From the NCBI GenBank assembly GCA_017515475.1, contig JAFWFS010000013.1:62001-126000 (forward strand): DNA of 64,000 bases, written 5' to 3'. Position 1 is the first letter of the stretch. Each line of letters opens with the position of its first letter. Below the pieces are notes generated by a model. The model saw only the letters and a program-made list of their open reading frames with translations, did not search any database and had not been told where the DNA came from. A program made the position numbers and the translations under genes. This stretch comes from Erysipelotrichaceae bacterium. Its GTDB lineage: Bacteria; Bacillota_I; Bacilli_A; Erysipelotrichales; Erysipelotrichaceae. Positions 16,452 through 24,510 of this stretch are shown here, one piece after another.

Positions 16452-17117
16452 AAAAACAGGAAGAACGGAAAAAAGATCGCGCTGGGCATTGCGGCAGGGC
16501 TGACCTCCCTGAGCGTTCTGGTAGGAAGCGTTTTTGATTCCTCCGCGGATCTTCTGGAAGAAACGCCTCGGAATCCTAAGACTGTAACGAAGATTACAAA
16601 GGATCTTTCGAGTATTTCTCTGCAGAAAAAGGGACTGAAGCAGAAAGCCATAGCATATTTGAGAAGCGTGATCTACAGGATTCCCGTTAAGGCAAGAGCC
16701 GTTCTTTTCGCTCCTTTGTGGCTGCTTGGCAACATCGTCCTTATGGCGGCTGAAACGTTATACAAAACTCTGCTGGCGCCGATCGGCAGCCTGATCCTGG
16801 GATTTGTCCTGCAGACACTGCTGCTGCTTGGAATCATCGGGATCTGCATCAAGATCCTGTTCCCGAATCTGCCTTGGTCAAAGATCTTCAGCAGGAAACT
16901 GATCGTGCTGGTCATTGCCGGAAGCCTGTTCATGTGCGCCTGCGACTTGCTGATGCCTATGATCTGGGAAAAATATGTCCTTTACCGCAGACTTTCCAGA
17001 CTGATCATCGGCCTGATCGTCATCCTGATCATTCTCAGCCCTTTCATCAGGAAGAAGCTGAAGAACCGCATCAGCTATGAAGCACGCTGCGATGACGAGA
17101 CATTCCAACTGAACTAA
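16449..17117 (+). CDS. Membrane protein of unknown function
   Basis: 222 aa. Basic N-terminus followed by a hydrophobic stretch (residues 10-27) that could be a signal anchor, then a polar region of about 60 residues rich in Lys/Thr. Four hydrophobic segments follow at roughly 80-105, 110-135, 145-165 and 180-200, with a basic cytoplasmic-like loop KILFPNLPWSKIFSRK. I recognise no family. Monocistronic between divergent and convergent neighbours; terminator at 17118-17140. Confidence 0.75.
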   Translation: MKNRKNGKKIALGIAAGLTSLSVLVGSVFDSSADLLEETPRNPKTVTKITKDLSSISLQKKGLKQKAIAYLRSVIYRIPVKARAVLFAPLWLLGNIVLMAAETLYKTLLAPIGSLILGFVLQTLLLLGIIGICIKILFPNLPWSKIFSRKLIVLVIAGSLFMCACDLLMPMIWEKYVLYRRLSRLIIGLIVILIILSPFIRKKLKNRISYEARCDDETFQLN

Positions 17118-17140
17118 AAAATGCCGCTAATCGGCATTTT
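17118..17140. terminator. Bidirectional terminator
   Basis: Stem ATGCCG/CGGCAT (17121-17126 with 17132-17137) flanked by A and T runs, between the convergent membrane protein and GNAT genes. Confidence 0.8.
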
Positions 17141-17141
17141 C

Positions 17142-17609
17142 TTATAGATTGATCCTGTAACGGAAGATGTATTTCGTTTTTTCTCCCTGCAGGTACAGAT
17201 AATGGTTTTTCGGGACCTCTACCAGTTCGATCAGTTCTCCGTTCAGTTTCTTCAGTGTCTTGTAGGAAGCTTTGTTCTCCGGAGAACAGGTGATGATCAG
17301 CTCGTTCATGTCGAATTCCTTCTTGGCGATCAGAAACAGAAGCCGGCAGGCATAATAGGCATAATGATTTCCCCTGTAGGACGGAAGAATGTTATAGCCG
17401 ATATTGCCGTAGTAGTACATGTCTCCTTCGATAGACAGACGCAGATCCGTTGTTCCTACTTTCTCCTTGTCGGAATGTCTTAAAATGTCGTAGTAAACCG
17501 CAGGTACGCCGTCATAAGCCGTCCTCTCGCTTACCCGATATCTTTCCTTCAGATCGACCACAGGTCCTTCATAGACCTTTCTGTTCCGAAATAGACCAAA
17601 CAGATTCAT
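17142..17609 (-). CDS. GNAT-family acetyltransferase-like protein
   Basis: About 155 aa. The centre matches the GNAT core: beta4 YYYGNIGYNILPSYRGNHYAYYACRLL with the GN-helix entry resembling the acetyl-CoA pyrophosphate loop, then ELIITCSPENKASYKTLKKLNG, the beta5-alpha4 hallmark of N-acetyltransferases (NxxSxxxxxK). Substrate unknown. Start: the ATG at 17609 is seven bases after TATAAT; the adjacent ATG at 17612 is only four bases away. No SD, so a leaderless transcript is likely. Confidence 0.75.
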   Translation of the reverse strand: MNLFGLFRNRKVYEGPVVDLKERYRVSERTAYDGVPAVYYDILRHSDKEKVGTTDLRLSIEGDMYYYGNIGYNILPSYRGNHYAYYACRLLFLIAKKEFDMNELIITCSPENKASYKTLKKLNGELIELVEVPKNHYLYLQGEKTKYIFRYRINL

Positions 17610-17629
17610 CATTCAAATTATAGCACCAG

Positions 17630-17655
17630 AAAAGCCTTCTGTTAGGAAGGCTTCT
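17630..17655 (-). terminator. Terminator of the four-gene envelope operon
   Basis: Minus-strand stem AAGCCTTC/GAAGGCTT (17646-17653 with 17632-17639), six-base loop, followed by TTTCT. It lies between the operon end and the GNAT -10 box. Confidence 0.7.
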
Positions 17656-17659
17656 TTCA

Positions 17660-19225
17660 TTATTCGGCGCGGAGGAATTCAACGATTTCCTTGTCCGCTT
17701 TCGCCTTAACGTCAATCGTATCGCCGATCTCAATGAAGGATGCGTACAGATCGCCGTTGGAGAGATCGTACCAGTAGATCTCGTTTTTGTCATTCATATA
17801 CAGGATCACGGTATTTCCGTCTTTTACATAAGACTGCAGGCCCACGACTTCAAAACTGACGGTTTCTGTTTCTGTATCTTTTCGGGTTTCGCCGATCAGT
17901 TTCAGATAATTGTCGTAGGCTTCCTGAACCGTAGCGCCGGTTGCGGCTGTCTGATAGTTTTCATAGCTGACAAACGCGTAATTCTTGATCAGATTCGCGC
18001 CGTCGACCAGACCCATGAAATAGGTAGGTCTTCCTTTGACGGAAACCATGCTAGGGAAGATGGCCGTATAGTGATATTGCTGTACAGCGCCCTCCGCACT
18101 GCTGCGTGCCGAATACTCTTCCGCACCCGCTCTTCTGATATAGGATATTTCGCCGTTGCGCAGATCGATATAGGCAAATCCGACATTGGATTCATCCTTG
18201 CCTACACTGGTAACGCCCGTATAGATCCAGACGTTGTTGTTGAACTGGACATAGGCATAATCATCCGTAAACTCTACAACACCCTTCTTGGACCAGTTGA
18301 ACAGACCGTTCTCGTATCTCTTGCTTTGCGAGAACTGCCTGTAGACGACGGAAACAGGATAGACATTATCGACCCATGCAGGAACGGATTCGACATCATA
18401 GTATTGCGCATTTCCGTTGAATGGATCTACAACGTACACACCCCTGATATCTTCCGTCTTGTCCAGCCAGGTCATGCTGTATACAGGAACGATCCAGTAC
18501 GGTTGATAGCTGTCATCCAGTTCAAACTTAGCCGTTCCCAGCAGAGCCGTCGGATCTTTGAAGAACAGATGACGATAGAGATTATGCCCGAAATAGGCAG
18601 AAGTCATGTATTTCATGCCTTCTGTTCTTACCAGTCTGGCATCTCCGCTTTCACAGTCTACCATAATGTAACCAGGCGTGGTTCCCGTAGCCATGTATTT
18701 CAGGAAACTGCCGAAATCGATCGGAGTGACTCTATATAGCGTACCGTTCACGCTGATCTGTACCCAGTCGTTCCCTACCGCGTATTGCGATACTTCATCA
18801 GAGCCCAGGGTTCCGAATACTCTGTCTCCCAGCTGTTCAGCCGTATTCTTGTCGACAAGCTGAACCTGCGTCTGGTCGAATTCCGGAATCGTCTCAAAAT
18901 CGATTTCCTTAATGACAGACTGATTCTTGTAGTTCTTTAAGCCGCCCGTATACGGTCCGCCGATGATTGCTCCAATGAGCAGCACGACAGCCATGGCAAC
19001 GGCTGCATAGACAAGCGGTTCTATACGGACTTCCTTGTTCCTTCCTTTTCTCAGCCTAATAAACAGCAGGATCAGCAGGATCAGCAGGATGCCAAGCTCA
19101 AAGATAAAGCCGAAAGAGTGAAAATTGAATGGAACAAACAGCAGATACTGAAAGAAAAACAGTACTGCGGCAATCGATAGAATTATGATCAGGTTGATTA
19201 ATCTATTTAGAAATTTCATGCTCAT
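17660..19225 (-). CDS. Membrane-anchored protein with a large predicted external domain
   Basis: 521 aa. Three hydrophobic segments near residues 8-30, 33-56 and 70-92, with a basic loop RLRKGRNKE between the second and third, then a roughly 430-residue hydrophilic beta-rich domain ending at the C-terminus. That domain has repeated short Tyr/Asp-rich strands (FNWSKKGVVEFTDDYAYVQF, YWIVPVYSMTWLD) but no catalytic motif I recognise. Last gene of a four-gene operon. The preceding stop TAG abuts the first ATG, with AAAGGAG three bases before it; the third codon is also ATG and has better SD spacing, so the start may be 19219. Function unknown. Confidence 0.75.
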   Translation of the reverse strand: MSMKFLNRLINLIIILSIAAVLFFFQYLLFVPFNFHSFGFIFELGILLILLILLFIRLRKGRNKEVRIEPLVYAAVAMAVVLLIGAIIGGPYTGGLKNYKNQSVIKEIDFETIPEFDQTQVQLVDKNTAEQLGDRVFGTLGSDEVSQYAVGNDWVQISVNGTLYRVTPIDFGSFLKYMATGTTPGYIMVDCESGDARLVRTEGMKYMTSAYFGHNLYRHLFFKDPTALLGTAKFELDDSYQPYWIVPVYSMTWLDKTEDIRGVYVVDPFNGNAQYYDVESVPAWVDNVYPVSVVYRQFSQSKRYENGLFNWSKKGVVEFTDDYAYVQFNNNVWIYTGVTSVGKDESNVGFAYIDLRNGEISYIRRAGAEEYSARSSAEGAVQQYHYTAIFPSMVSVKGRPTYFMGLVDGANLIKNYAFVSYENYQTAATGATVQEAYDNYLKLIGETRKDTETETVSFEVVGLQSYVKDGNTVILYMNDKNEIYWYDLSNGDLYASFIEIGDTIDVKAKADKEIVEFLRAE

Positions 19226-19777
19226 CTACTCCTTTCTTAATATGCTTAGATTCAGGTTGATTTCCTTCAGACATGCTCCACTGATAAAAGCGTATACCAT
19301 GACTTTCAAGGCCGGAAGCAGTCTGTCTTTACAGCTGCTGTTCTCGTTTTCCAGAATCGTCTCTATCGTCCCGGTGATGTATTCATCGCTGAGATGCTTT
19401 GTCTCCAGATTCCTGATAGACTTGCAGAAATAATCGTAAAGTCTTGACTCCGATACGATATCGTCAGATTCGTCATCCGCATCGCCGTTGATCAGCTTCA
19501 TCAGCTCACCGATCTCTTCGATGTTCATGCATTCACGTAAAGCCGAGATCAGCAGTATCCTGGAAAGATGTCTTTCATAGTATTTCTTGTTGTCCGGATG
19601 AGGAACAAAGCCTCTTTTGACCCAGTTCTGAATGGTGGAAGTCTGTAAACCGGTGATGGAACAGACCTGTCCAAGCGAAAGACCTCCGGTAATCTCGATC
19701 ATCGGTCTGAAGACCGAAAATGCATCATCGCTTTCCGTATAGGCAATATTGGTTCCGGGAATCATTTTGGTAAGCAT
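19226..19777 (-). CDS. DUF1836-like HTH protein
   Basis: 183 aa. Residues about 33-75 form a MerR-like helix-turn-helix (LSLGQVCSITGLQTSTIQNWVKRGFV) with a wing (PHPDNKKYYERHLSRILLISALR). This is the pattern of DUF1836 proteins, which are putative DNA-binding regulators. The C-terminal part is helical with Asp/Glu-rich loops. Third gene of the operon behind SD AAAGGAGAG; a candidate autoregulator of the consensus promoter and dyads upstream (inference). Confidence 0.75.
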   Translation of the reverse strand: MLTKMIPGTNIAYTESDDAFSVFRPMIEITGGLSLGQVCSITGLQTSTIQNWVKRGFVPHPDNKKYYERHLSRILLISALRECMNIEEIGELMKLINGDADDESDDIVSESRLYDYFCKSIRNLETKHLSDEYITGTIETILENENSSCKDRLLPALKVMVYAFISGACLKEINLNLSILRKE

Positions 19778-19790
19778 ATGTTACTCTCCT

Positions 19791-20303
19791 TTAATTATGG
19801 GATGCCGATGAATGGGAAGAAGAAGCTGCAGAACTTGCGGCAACATCCTTGTCGAACTGGTTGATCGCCAGCACAAGCAGGATGATCAGAACTTCATTCT
19901 CTTCGTCGTAGATATCGATGTAGAATCTCTGCGTAAAGCGGAAGATTTCCTGATCAACCTGAGCTATCATTTCATCGTTCTCATCGTAGATCTGATAATG
20001 CCAGCTGAAGAAATCGCCTTTGATCTTCCAGCCAAGTCTTTCAAGCTCCAGTTCGCTGCGGAAGAAGGTAAACTTCTGGTCCAGAGAATCAACAAGCTCG
20101 TCATTGAAATAAATATCGTAGTTCCTTAAAAACCAGGTAAAATTCTTTTTTACATATCCGAGCAGGAAGTCTTCCCTGTACAGATTGATCTGAGGAAAAA
20201 ACAGAGTCGAATTCTCGTAAGTGTATGCGACATCGCCATCTTCGTCATAAAGCTGACCGTCCGCATACAGGAAACGGAAATTCTCTTTCAGATAGTATTT
20301 CAT
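19791..20303 (-). CDS. LURP-one/YxjI-like protein
   Basis: 170 aa. Alternating beta strands with repeated acidic-aromatic patterns (FRFLYADGQLYDEDGDVAYTY, FFSWHYQIYDENDEMIAQV, RFYIDIYDEENEVLIILLVLAI) resemble the LURP-one/YxjI tubby-like beta-barrel family. A hydrophobic helix near 143-152 would be the central helix of that fold. The last ~20 residues are low-complexity Ala/Ser/His. Clear SD (AAGGAGGG). Second gene of the operon; biochemical role in bacteria unknown. Confidence 0.7.
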   Translation of the reverse strand: MKYYLKENFRFLYADGQLYDEDGDVAYTYENSTLFFPQINLYREDFLLGYVKKNFTWFLRNYDIYFNDELVDSLDQKFTFFRSELELERLGWKIKGDFFSWHYQIYDENDEMIAQVDQEIFRFTQRFYIDIYDEENEVLIILLVLAINQFDKDVAASSAASSSHSSASHN

Positions 20304-20317
20304 CTTCTTTCCCTCCT

Positions 20318-20497
20318 TTAAAAATAGAATCTTCTATATATCCTGTATCTTCTTCCTGTAAAAGCTCTGAAAAGCAGATACATCAGGCCAAGCGGGCTCA
20401 GATAGAAGCACATTTTAATCATGAAACCGATGAAACCGAAAATCATCTCCAAGAACAAAATACCGATAAAGATAACAAATAACATCATCATATCCAT
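20318..20497 (-). CDS. Small membrane protein (59 aa or 57 aa)
   Basis: Short gene starting the four-gene operon. The product is one long hydrophobic stretch (residues 4-45, possibly two helices around a KMCFYLSPLG turn) with a strongly basic C-terminal tail (TGRRYRIYRRFYF). SD GAGGAGG is two bases from the first ATG but eight from the third-codon ATG at 20491, which is therefore the likelier start. Its stop TAA overlaps the SD of the LURP-one gene, indicating coupled translation. The positive tail predicts a cytoplasmic C-terminus. Function unknown. Confidence 0.72.
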   Translation of the reverse strand: MDMMMLFVIFIGILFLEMIFGFIGFMIKMCFYLSPLGLMYLLFRAFTGRRYRIYRRFYF

Positions 20498-20513
20498 ATC
20501 CTCCTCTCATTTC

Positions 20514-20543
20514 GGGATCATGCAATCACATATTTATGATCCC
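20514..20543 (-). promoter_or_regulatory. Leader stem-loop or operator dyad 1
   Basis: Perfect 8-base inverted repeat GGGATCAT/ATGATCCC with a 14-base loop, ending 17 bases before the first ATG of the operon. It could be an RNA hairpin near the SD or a DNA operator. Confidence 0.5.
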
Positions 20544-20546
20544 AAT

Positions 20547-20577
20547 GAACTGCATAATAGTTCGTATTATTCAATTC
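20547..20577 (-). promoter_or_regulatory. Leader stem-loop or operator dyad 2
   Basis: 13-base arms with two mismatches around GTTCG (core ATAATA/TATTAT), located between the transcript start and dyad 1. Its length suits either a hairpin or a regulator site. Confidence 0.45.
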
Positions 20578-20599
20578 ATACCTTTCTTATGGTAATTTG

Positions 20600-20628
20600 A
20601 TTATATCAGAGGTTCATATGACTGTCAA
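20600..20628 (-). promoter_or_regulatory. Consensus promoter of the small-membrane/LURP-one/DUF1836 operon
   Basis: TTGACA (20623-20628), 17 bases, TATAAT (20600-20605): a perfect sigma-70/sigma-A consensus, the strongest in the window. The leader to the first ATG is about 95 bases and contains both dyads. Confidence 0.88.
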
Positions 20629-20645
20629 TAGATAAAATAAAAAAA

Positions 20646-21062
20646 TCATAAGATTTCTTCTATTCCTTTTCTGATCTGTTCAAACACTTCGTCAAAACGA
20701 TCTGTATACCACGGATCTTCTATTTCCTGTCCTGTTAGCATTCTGACTTTACGATCGTAATCATCAACGATCCAGCGCATCGTACGCAGGTTTTCGTGGT
20801 CCATGACGTAAATCTCATCAAATGAATCATAATCCTCCTGCGTAATGACTTTTGCCTGATGTCTGTCATATGCGATCCCGTGACGATCCAGACATTGTTT
20901 TGCGGAATAATAGATATCCCTTCCTTCATCTTCATGCGAAACGGCCCGCGATTCACAACGGATCTCAGGCGCCATGCTTTTCATGATGTATTCTGCCATC
21001 ACGCTCCTGCAGACATTGCCATGGCAGACAAACAGAACGCTTCTTTCTTTCATATCTCCCAT
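20646..21062 (-). CDS. Low-molecular-weight protein-tyrosine-phosphatase-like protein
   Basis: 138 aa. The P-loop CHGNVCRS starts with catalytic Cys13 (C-x5-R), close to the N-terminus as in LMW-PTPs, and the general-acid loop is DPWY near residue 116. Dephosphorylates phosphotyrosine in the family; arsenate-reductase-like activity is an alternative for this fold. TATAAT is nine bases from the first ATG; the fourth codon ATG is preceded by GGGAGAT, so either may be used. Monocistronic and divergent from the GH2 gene. Confidence 0.88.
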   Translation of the reverse strand: MGDMKERSVLFVCHGNVCRSVMAEYIMKSMAPEIRCESRAVSHEDEGRDIYYSAKQCLDRHGIAYDRHQAKVITQEDYDSFDEIYVMDHENLRTMRWIVDDYDRKVRMLTGQEIEDPWYTDRFDEVFEQIRKGIEEIL

Positions 21063-21088
21063 TCTTTTTTAATTATACCAGTCAGGAA

Positions 21089-21103
21089 TATAATAATAAT
21101 ATG
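21089..21103 (+). promoter_or_regulatory. Leaderless promoter of the GH2 gene
   Basis: TATAAT at 21089-21094, six bases (AATAAT), ATG 21101. No SD. Confidence 0.7.
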
Positions 21104-22726
21104 AACAGCTATGATACATATTATCCGCGTCCTTTACTGAAAAGAGATTCATTCTTTTCATTAAACGGCAGCTGGAAACTGAACGGTCGCGATATTTTAG
21201 TTCCGTTTTCTCCGGAGTCGGAACTTTCCGGTTATCAGGGCAGTCTTGAAGGAATGGAGTATCTAAAAGAATTCGTTCTGCCGAAAGGGTTTTTCCAACC
21301 CGACGACAAGGTGATTCTTCATTTTGGAGCCGTAGATCAGATCTGCGACGTCTATCTGAACGACTCTTTCCTCATTCATCACGAAGGAGGCTATTTGCCT
21401 TTTCAGGCCGACATCACTTCTTTTCTGAAAGACAAGAATACCCTGAAAGTCCTGGCCAAGGACGATCTGGATTACTTCTATCCATATGGCAAGCAATGCA
21501 GAAACCCGAAAGGAATGTGGTATACCCCTGTATCGGGCATCTGGCAGTCCGTCTGGATCGAAGCCTGTCCTAAAAAAGGCATCGACGCTCTGCAGATCGT
21601 GACCGATGCGCATACGGTGAACTTTCATATCGAATCGGAAGCGGAAAGCTTTCATATCGGCTTTGAGGGATTCTCAAAGTCTTTCCATCAGAAAGACATA
21701 TCAATACAGATCGAAGATCCCCATCCTTGGTCACCTGAAGATCCATATCTCTACAATGTAACGATCAGTACGGATAACGATCAGATCGAAAGCTATTTCG
21801 CCCTTAAAGAGTTAAGAACGGAAACAATCAACGGATATCCCTGCCTTCTGCTGAATGATAAACCGCTTTTCATCAACGGCCTGCTGGATCAGGGATACTT
21901 CGAAAAAGGCATCTATACCCCGGAGAAACCGGAAGACTACGAGACTGATATCTTAAATATCAAGAAACTGGGCTTCAACTGCCTCAGAAAACACATCAAA
22001 GTCGAGCCGGAAGCGTTCTATTACTATTGCGATAAACACGGCATTCTGGTCATTCAGGACATGGTGAACTCCGGAAAATACAGCTTCTTTCAAGACACCG
22101 TCTTGCCGACGCTTGGCCTTCAGAAACTGAAGTTTCCTTTCAGGGATCCAAAGAGATATGAGTTTTTTCTACAGCATTCCAAGGAAACGATCGCTCATCT
22201 GAAATCCCATCCTTGTATCATTGCCTACACCATCTACAACGAAGGCTGGGGCCAGCAGAACGACATCGATGCCTACAGACAGCTGAAGAAGTGCGACCCG
22301 AAACGCTTTTTCGATACGGCTTCCGGATGGTTCTATCCCAAGGAATCGGACTTCGATTCCTACCATATCTATTTCCGCAATGAAGTTCTAAAAGGCGGAA
22401 AGAAGCTTCTGCTTCTTTCAGAATGCGGCGGTTTCATCAGAGACATAGCCGGACACAAGTCGGATAAAGGCAGCCGCTGGGGTTACGGTTCAACCGGTTC
22501 GGAAGAGGAACTGACAGCCAGGATCCTGGAAATGTACGAAAAGATGTATCTTCCTTCCATTCAAAACGGTTTATGCGGAGCCATCATGACCCAGATCAGC
22601 GATGTCGAAGGAGAAATCAACGGACTGTTCACCTTTGACAGAAAGGTATGTAAAGTAAATCAAGAAAAAATCCTGAAAGCCAATCAGAACCTTCAGGATA
22701 CTTATCAGAAGAAATACATGAATTAG
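21101..22726 (+). CDS. Glycoside hydrolase family 2 protein
   Basis: 541 aa, intracellular (no signal peptide). N-terminal jelly-roll sugar-binding domain (residues about 1-155, with LNGSWKLNG and GIWQSVWIE), an immunoglobulin-like middle segment, then a TIM barrel beginning near KPLFINGLLDQGYF. Catalytic acid/base Glu381 sits in IYNEGW and the candidate nucleophile Glu441 in SECGG. Shorter than LacZ because it ends soon after the barrel. Beta-galactosidase, beta-glucuronidase and beta-mannosidase remain possible; the GxCRNPKGMWYTP loop is the place to look. Monocistronic, convergent with the next gene by a one-base gap and no terminator. Confidence 0.85.
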   Translation: MNSYDTYYPRPLLKRDSFFSLNGSWKLNGRDILVPFSPESELSGYQGSLEGMEYLKEFVLPKGFFQPDDKVILHFGAVDQICDVYLNDSFLIHHEGGYLPFQADITSFLKDKNTLKVLAKDDLDYFYPYGKQCRNPKGMWYTPVSGIWQSVWIEACPKKGIDALQIVTDAHTVNFHIESEAESFHIGFEGFSKSFHQKDISIQIEDPHPWSPEDPYLYNVTISTDNDQIESYFALKELRTETINGYPCLLLNDKPLFINGLLDQGYFEKGIYTPEKPEDYETDILNIKKLGFNCLRKHIKVEPEAFYYYCDKHGILVIQDMVNSGKYSFFQDTVLPTLGLQKLKFPFRDPKRYEFFLQHSKETIAHLKSHPCIIAYTIYNEGWGQQNDIDAYRQLKKCDPKRFFDTASGWFYPKESDFDSYHIYFRNEVLKGGKKLLLLSECGGFIRDIAGHKSDKGSRWGYGSTGSEEELTARILEMYEKMYLPSIQNGLCGAIMTQISDVEGEINGLFTFDRKVCKVNQEKILKANQNLQDTYQKKYMN

Positions 22727-22727
22727 A

Positions 22728-23831
22728 CTATTCGCTTAAGGAACAGGCGTTCTCGCAGTCGCTGATCTCGCTTACGGAATCGGAACGGAATACTTCTATA
22801 TCGGCATATTCCGAGAACCAGGTCGTCAGAGCTTCCAGAGAACGGTAGATCGGAAGATCTTCATCGCTCTGAGGATCCAGATAAGCCAGAACTTCTCCAT
22901 CCTGATAGATAAACATGGATGGCGTATAGGTGATTCTCTGCGATACGGAATTTTCATCATGGAACAAAACCGTAAGATCTACGGCATAAATGTCGATCTG
23001 CTGTGTTTCGGAGAATTCTTTGACGATCGGATAGAAAGACGCACAGGAAGCGCAGCCCGGCAGATAGACATACAGGGCAAAGGTTTTCTTCTCTTCTTCC
23101 AGCTGTTTCAGTTCATCGGCACTCTGCAGTACGGTGAAATCGTCTTCTACAGATGTTTTTTTCTGATCGGAAGAAGAACCAGAAACAGGCGTCAGCAAAG
23201 TGAAATCGATGTCATGATAATCCACACCGGAAAAATCATAGTATACCTCGCCGTCTTCTTCATAAGAAGTTGTAACGCCGTTCTTGCCCTGATAATACCA
23301 GTAACCTCCGGTATTGTAGATCTTGTCGCCGTCCCATCCTAAAGCCACCAGCAGCTGCTTGGTCATGCCGGCATAACCGCCGCCTCCGCACATCAGGAAG
23401 ATATATTTGTCTTTCGGGAACAGACTCTCCAGGATATGCATGGATTCCCGGTAATTGGCTGTATAGCCTTCTTCACTGTGAGTAAAGAGCGTTTCTCCTT
23501 TATAAGGCTCTCCTACCGCTTCCGGCAGACCTTCCACATTGCATAAATAAGGATAAGGAACAACTTCAAAACCCTTCACATAACCGCTCAGATACGAATC
23601 CCCGCCGATTGCCGCATAATCCGCTTCATCCTTCAGCATTCTCATGTCGCGATAGACGGAATCCTCTCTGTTCAGATACTTGTCGATCGTACTCTCGTTG
23701 ATGTTTTTATCGATGCCCAGCTCCCCTCTCATTCCGGAATCTAGTTCCGGTAAAGGAAGACTGTCAGGCTGACATGCGCTCAGACTTAAAGACAGCACTA
23801 ACGTCAGAAATACACATATATGTTTTTTCAT
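22728..23831 (-). CDS. Rhodanese-thioredoxin fusion lipoprotein
   Basis: 367 aa surface lipoprotein: signal ending in LSAC with Cys20. Residues about 60-205 look like a rhodanese domain, with a candidate active-site loop FLMCGGGGYAGM (Cys148) and a downstream GWDGDKIYNTGGYWYY segment of the family. After a Ser/Lys linker, residues about 228-350 are a thioredoxin-like domain with YLPGCASCASFYP (Cys260, Cys263) and a TYTPSMFIYQDG cis-Pro strand. Suggests sulfur or thiol transfer outside the membrane. The -10 is six (TAATAT) or eight (TATAAT) bases from the ATG; no SD. Confidence 0.78.
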   Translation of the reverse strand: MKKHICVFLTLVLSLSLSACQPDSLPLPELDSGMRGELGIDKNINESTIDKYLNREDSVYRDMRMLKDEADYAAIGGDSYLSGYVKGFEVVPYPYLCNVEGLPEAVGEPYKGETLFTHSEEGYTANYRESMHILESLFPKDKYIFLMCGGGGYAGMTKQLLVALGWDGDKIYNTGGYWYYQGKNGVTTSYEEDGEVYYDFSGVDYHDIDFTLLTPVSGSSSDQKKTSVEDDFTVLQSADELKQLEEEKKTFALYVYLPGCASCASFYPIVKEFSETQQIDIYAVDLTVLFHDENSVSQRITYTPSMFIYQDGEVLAYLDPQSDEDLPIYRSLEALTTWFSEYADIEVFRSDSVSEISDCENACSLSE

Positions 23832-23880
23832 AATTCCATATTATAACCCAAAAGTGAATTTTATCTGAATTAATTGCATC

Positions 23881-23904
23881 AAAAAAGCCTGCATCCGCAG
23901 GCTT
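23881..23904 (-). terminator. Terminator of the PTS EIIA gene
   Basis: Perfect 8-bp stem AAGCCTGC/GCAGGCTT with loop of four, followed on the minus strand by TTTTTT. Confidence 0.88.
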
Positions 23905-23909
23905 ATAGT

Positions 23910-24413
23910 TTATTCGATCTTTCCGACAACACTCTCTCTTGTGACGTCTCCTTCACGGACCAGCGTCACGTTCTTCCCGTTGGCGTTGGTGATGATCAGC
24001 ATCGTACTCATGTCGTATTTCTCTTGCAAGGCATTGAAATTGACGGTAACGATCGGATCTCCGGCATCGACATGATCGCCCTGTTTCTTGTTCAAGATCT
24101 TGAAACCTTCACCTTTGCTGTTGACTGTATCGATGCCGATATGAACAAGCACTTCAACACCGTCTTCCGTTGTAACGCCGAAAGCGTGTCCGGTCGGGAA
24201 GATAACGGTCAATGTACCGTTAACCGGTGAAAAAACCGTTACATCTCTTCCGCTGAACTGGAAAGCGATACTGTCACCAAGCATCTTTTCCGCAAACATC
24301 GGATCGGATACGGATTCGATCGGAATCAGCTTTCCGTCACCTAAAGAAGTGATTTCGCTGTTGTCTTTGTTCAGAGGTTCAAAAACTTCCTTTTTCTTAA
24401 ATAAATTAAACAT
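23910..24413 (-). CDS. crr: PTS glucose-type EIIA domain protein
   Basis: Soluble phosphocarrier of the sugar phosphotransferase system, passing phosphate from HPr to a sugar EIIB/C. 167 aa, the length of free-standing EIIA-Glc. The two conserved histidines are in TGHAFG and LVHIGIDTV; the latter His is the phosphorylated one in the family. It has no EIIBC partner nearby, so it probably serves several transporters and may have signalling roles as in other bacteria. Good SD (AAAGGGTG). A dyad overlaps the presumed start of transcription. Confidence 0.92.
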   Translation of the reverse strand: MFNLFKKKEVFEPLNKDNSEITSLGDGKLIPIESVSDPMFAEKMLGDSIAFQFSGRDVTVFSPVNGTLTVIFPTGHAFGVTTEDGVEVLVHIGIDTVNSKGEGFKILNKKQGDHVDAGDPIVTVNFNALQEKYDMSTMLIITNANGKNVTLVREGDVTRESVVGKIE

Positions 24414-24434
24414 AAAACACCCTTTCTATTGAAA

Positions 24435-24458
24435 TGATCTGATGATTCTATCTGATCA
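24435..24458 (-). promoter_or_regulatory. Inverted repeat at the EIIA promoter
   Basis: Arms TGATCTGAT and ATCTGATCA (8 of 9 positions symmetric) around six bases, immediately downstream of a candidate -10 GATAAT (24460-24465; weak -35 TTTCTA 17 bases further). The position suits a repressor operator. Confidence 0.45.
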
Positions 24459-24510
24459 TATTATCTCATAATCGATATAATTTAGAAAAGATATCGTCAG
24501 CCTGTTCCAA

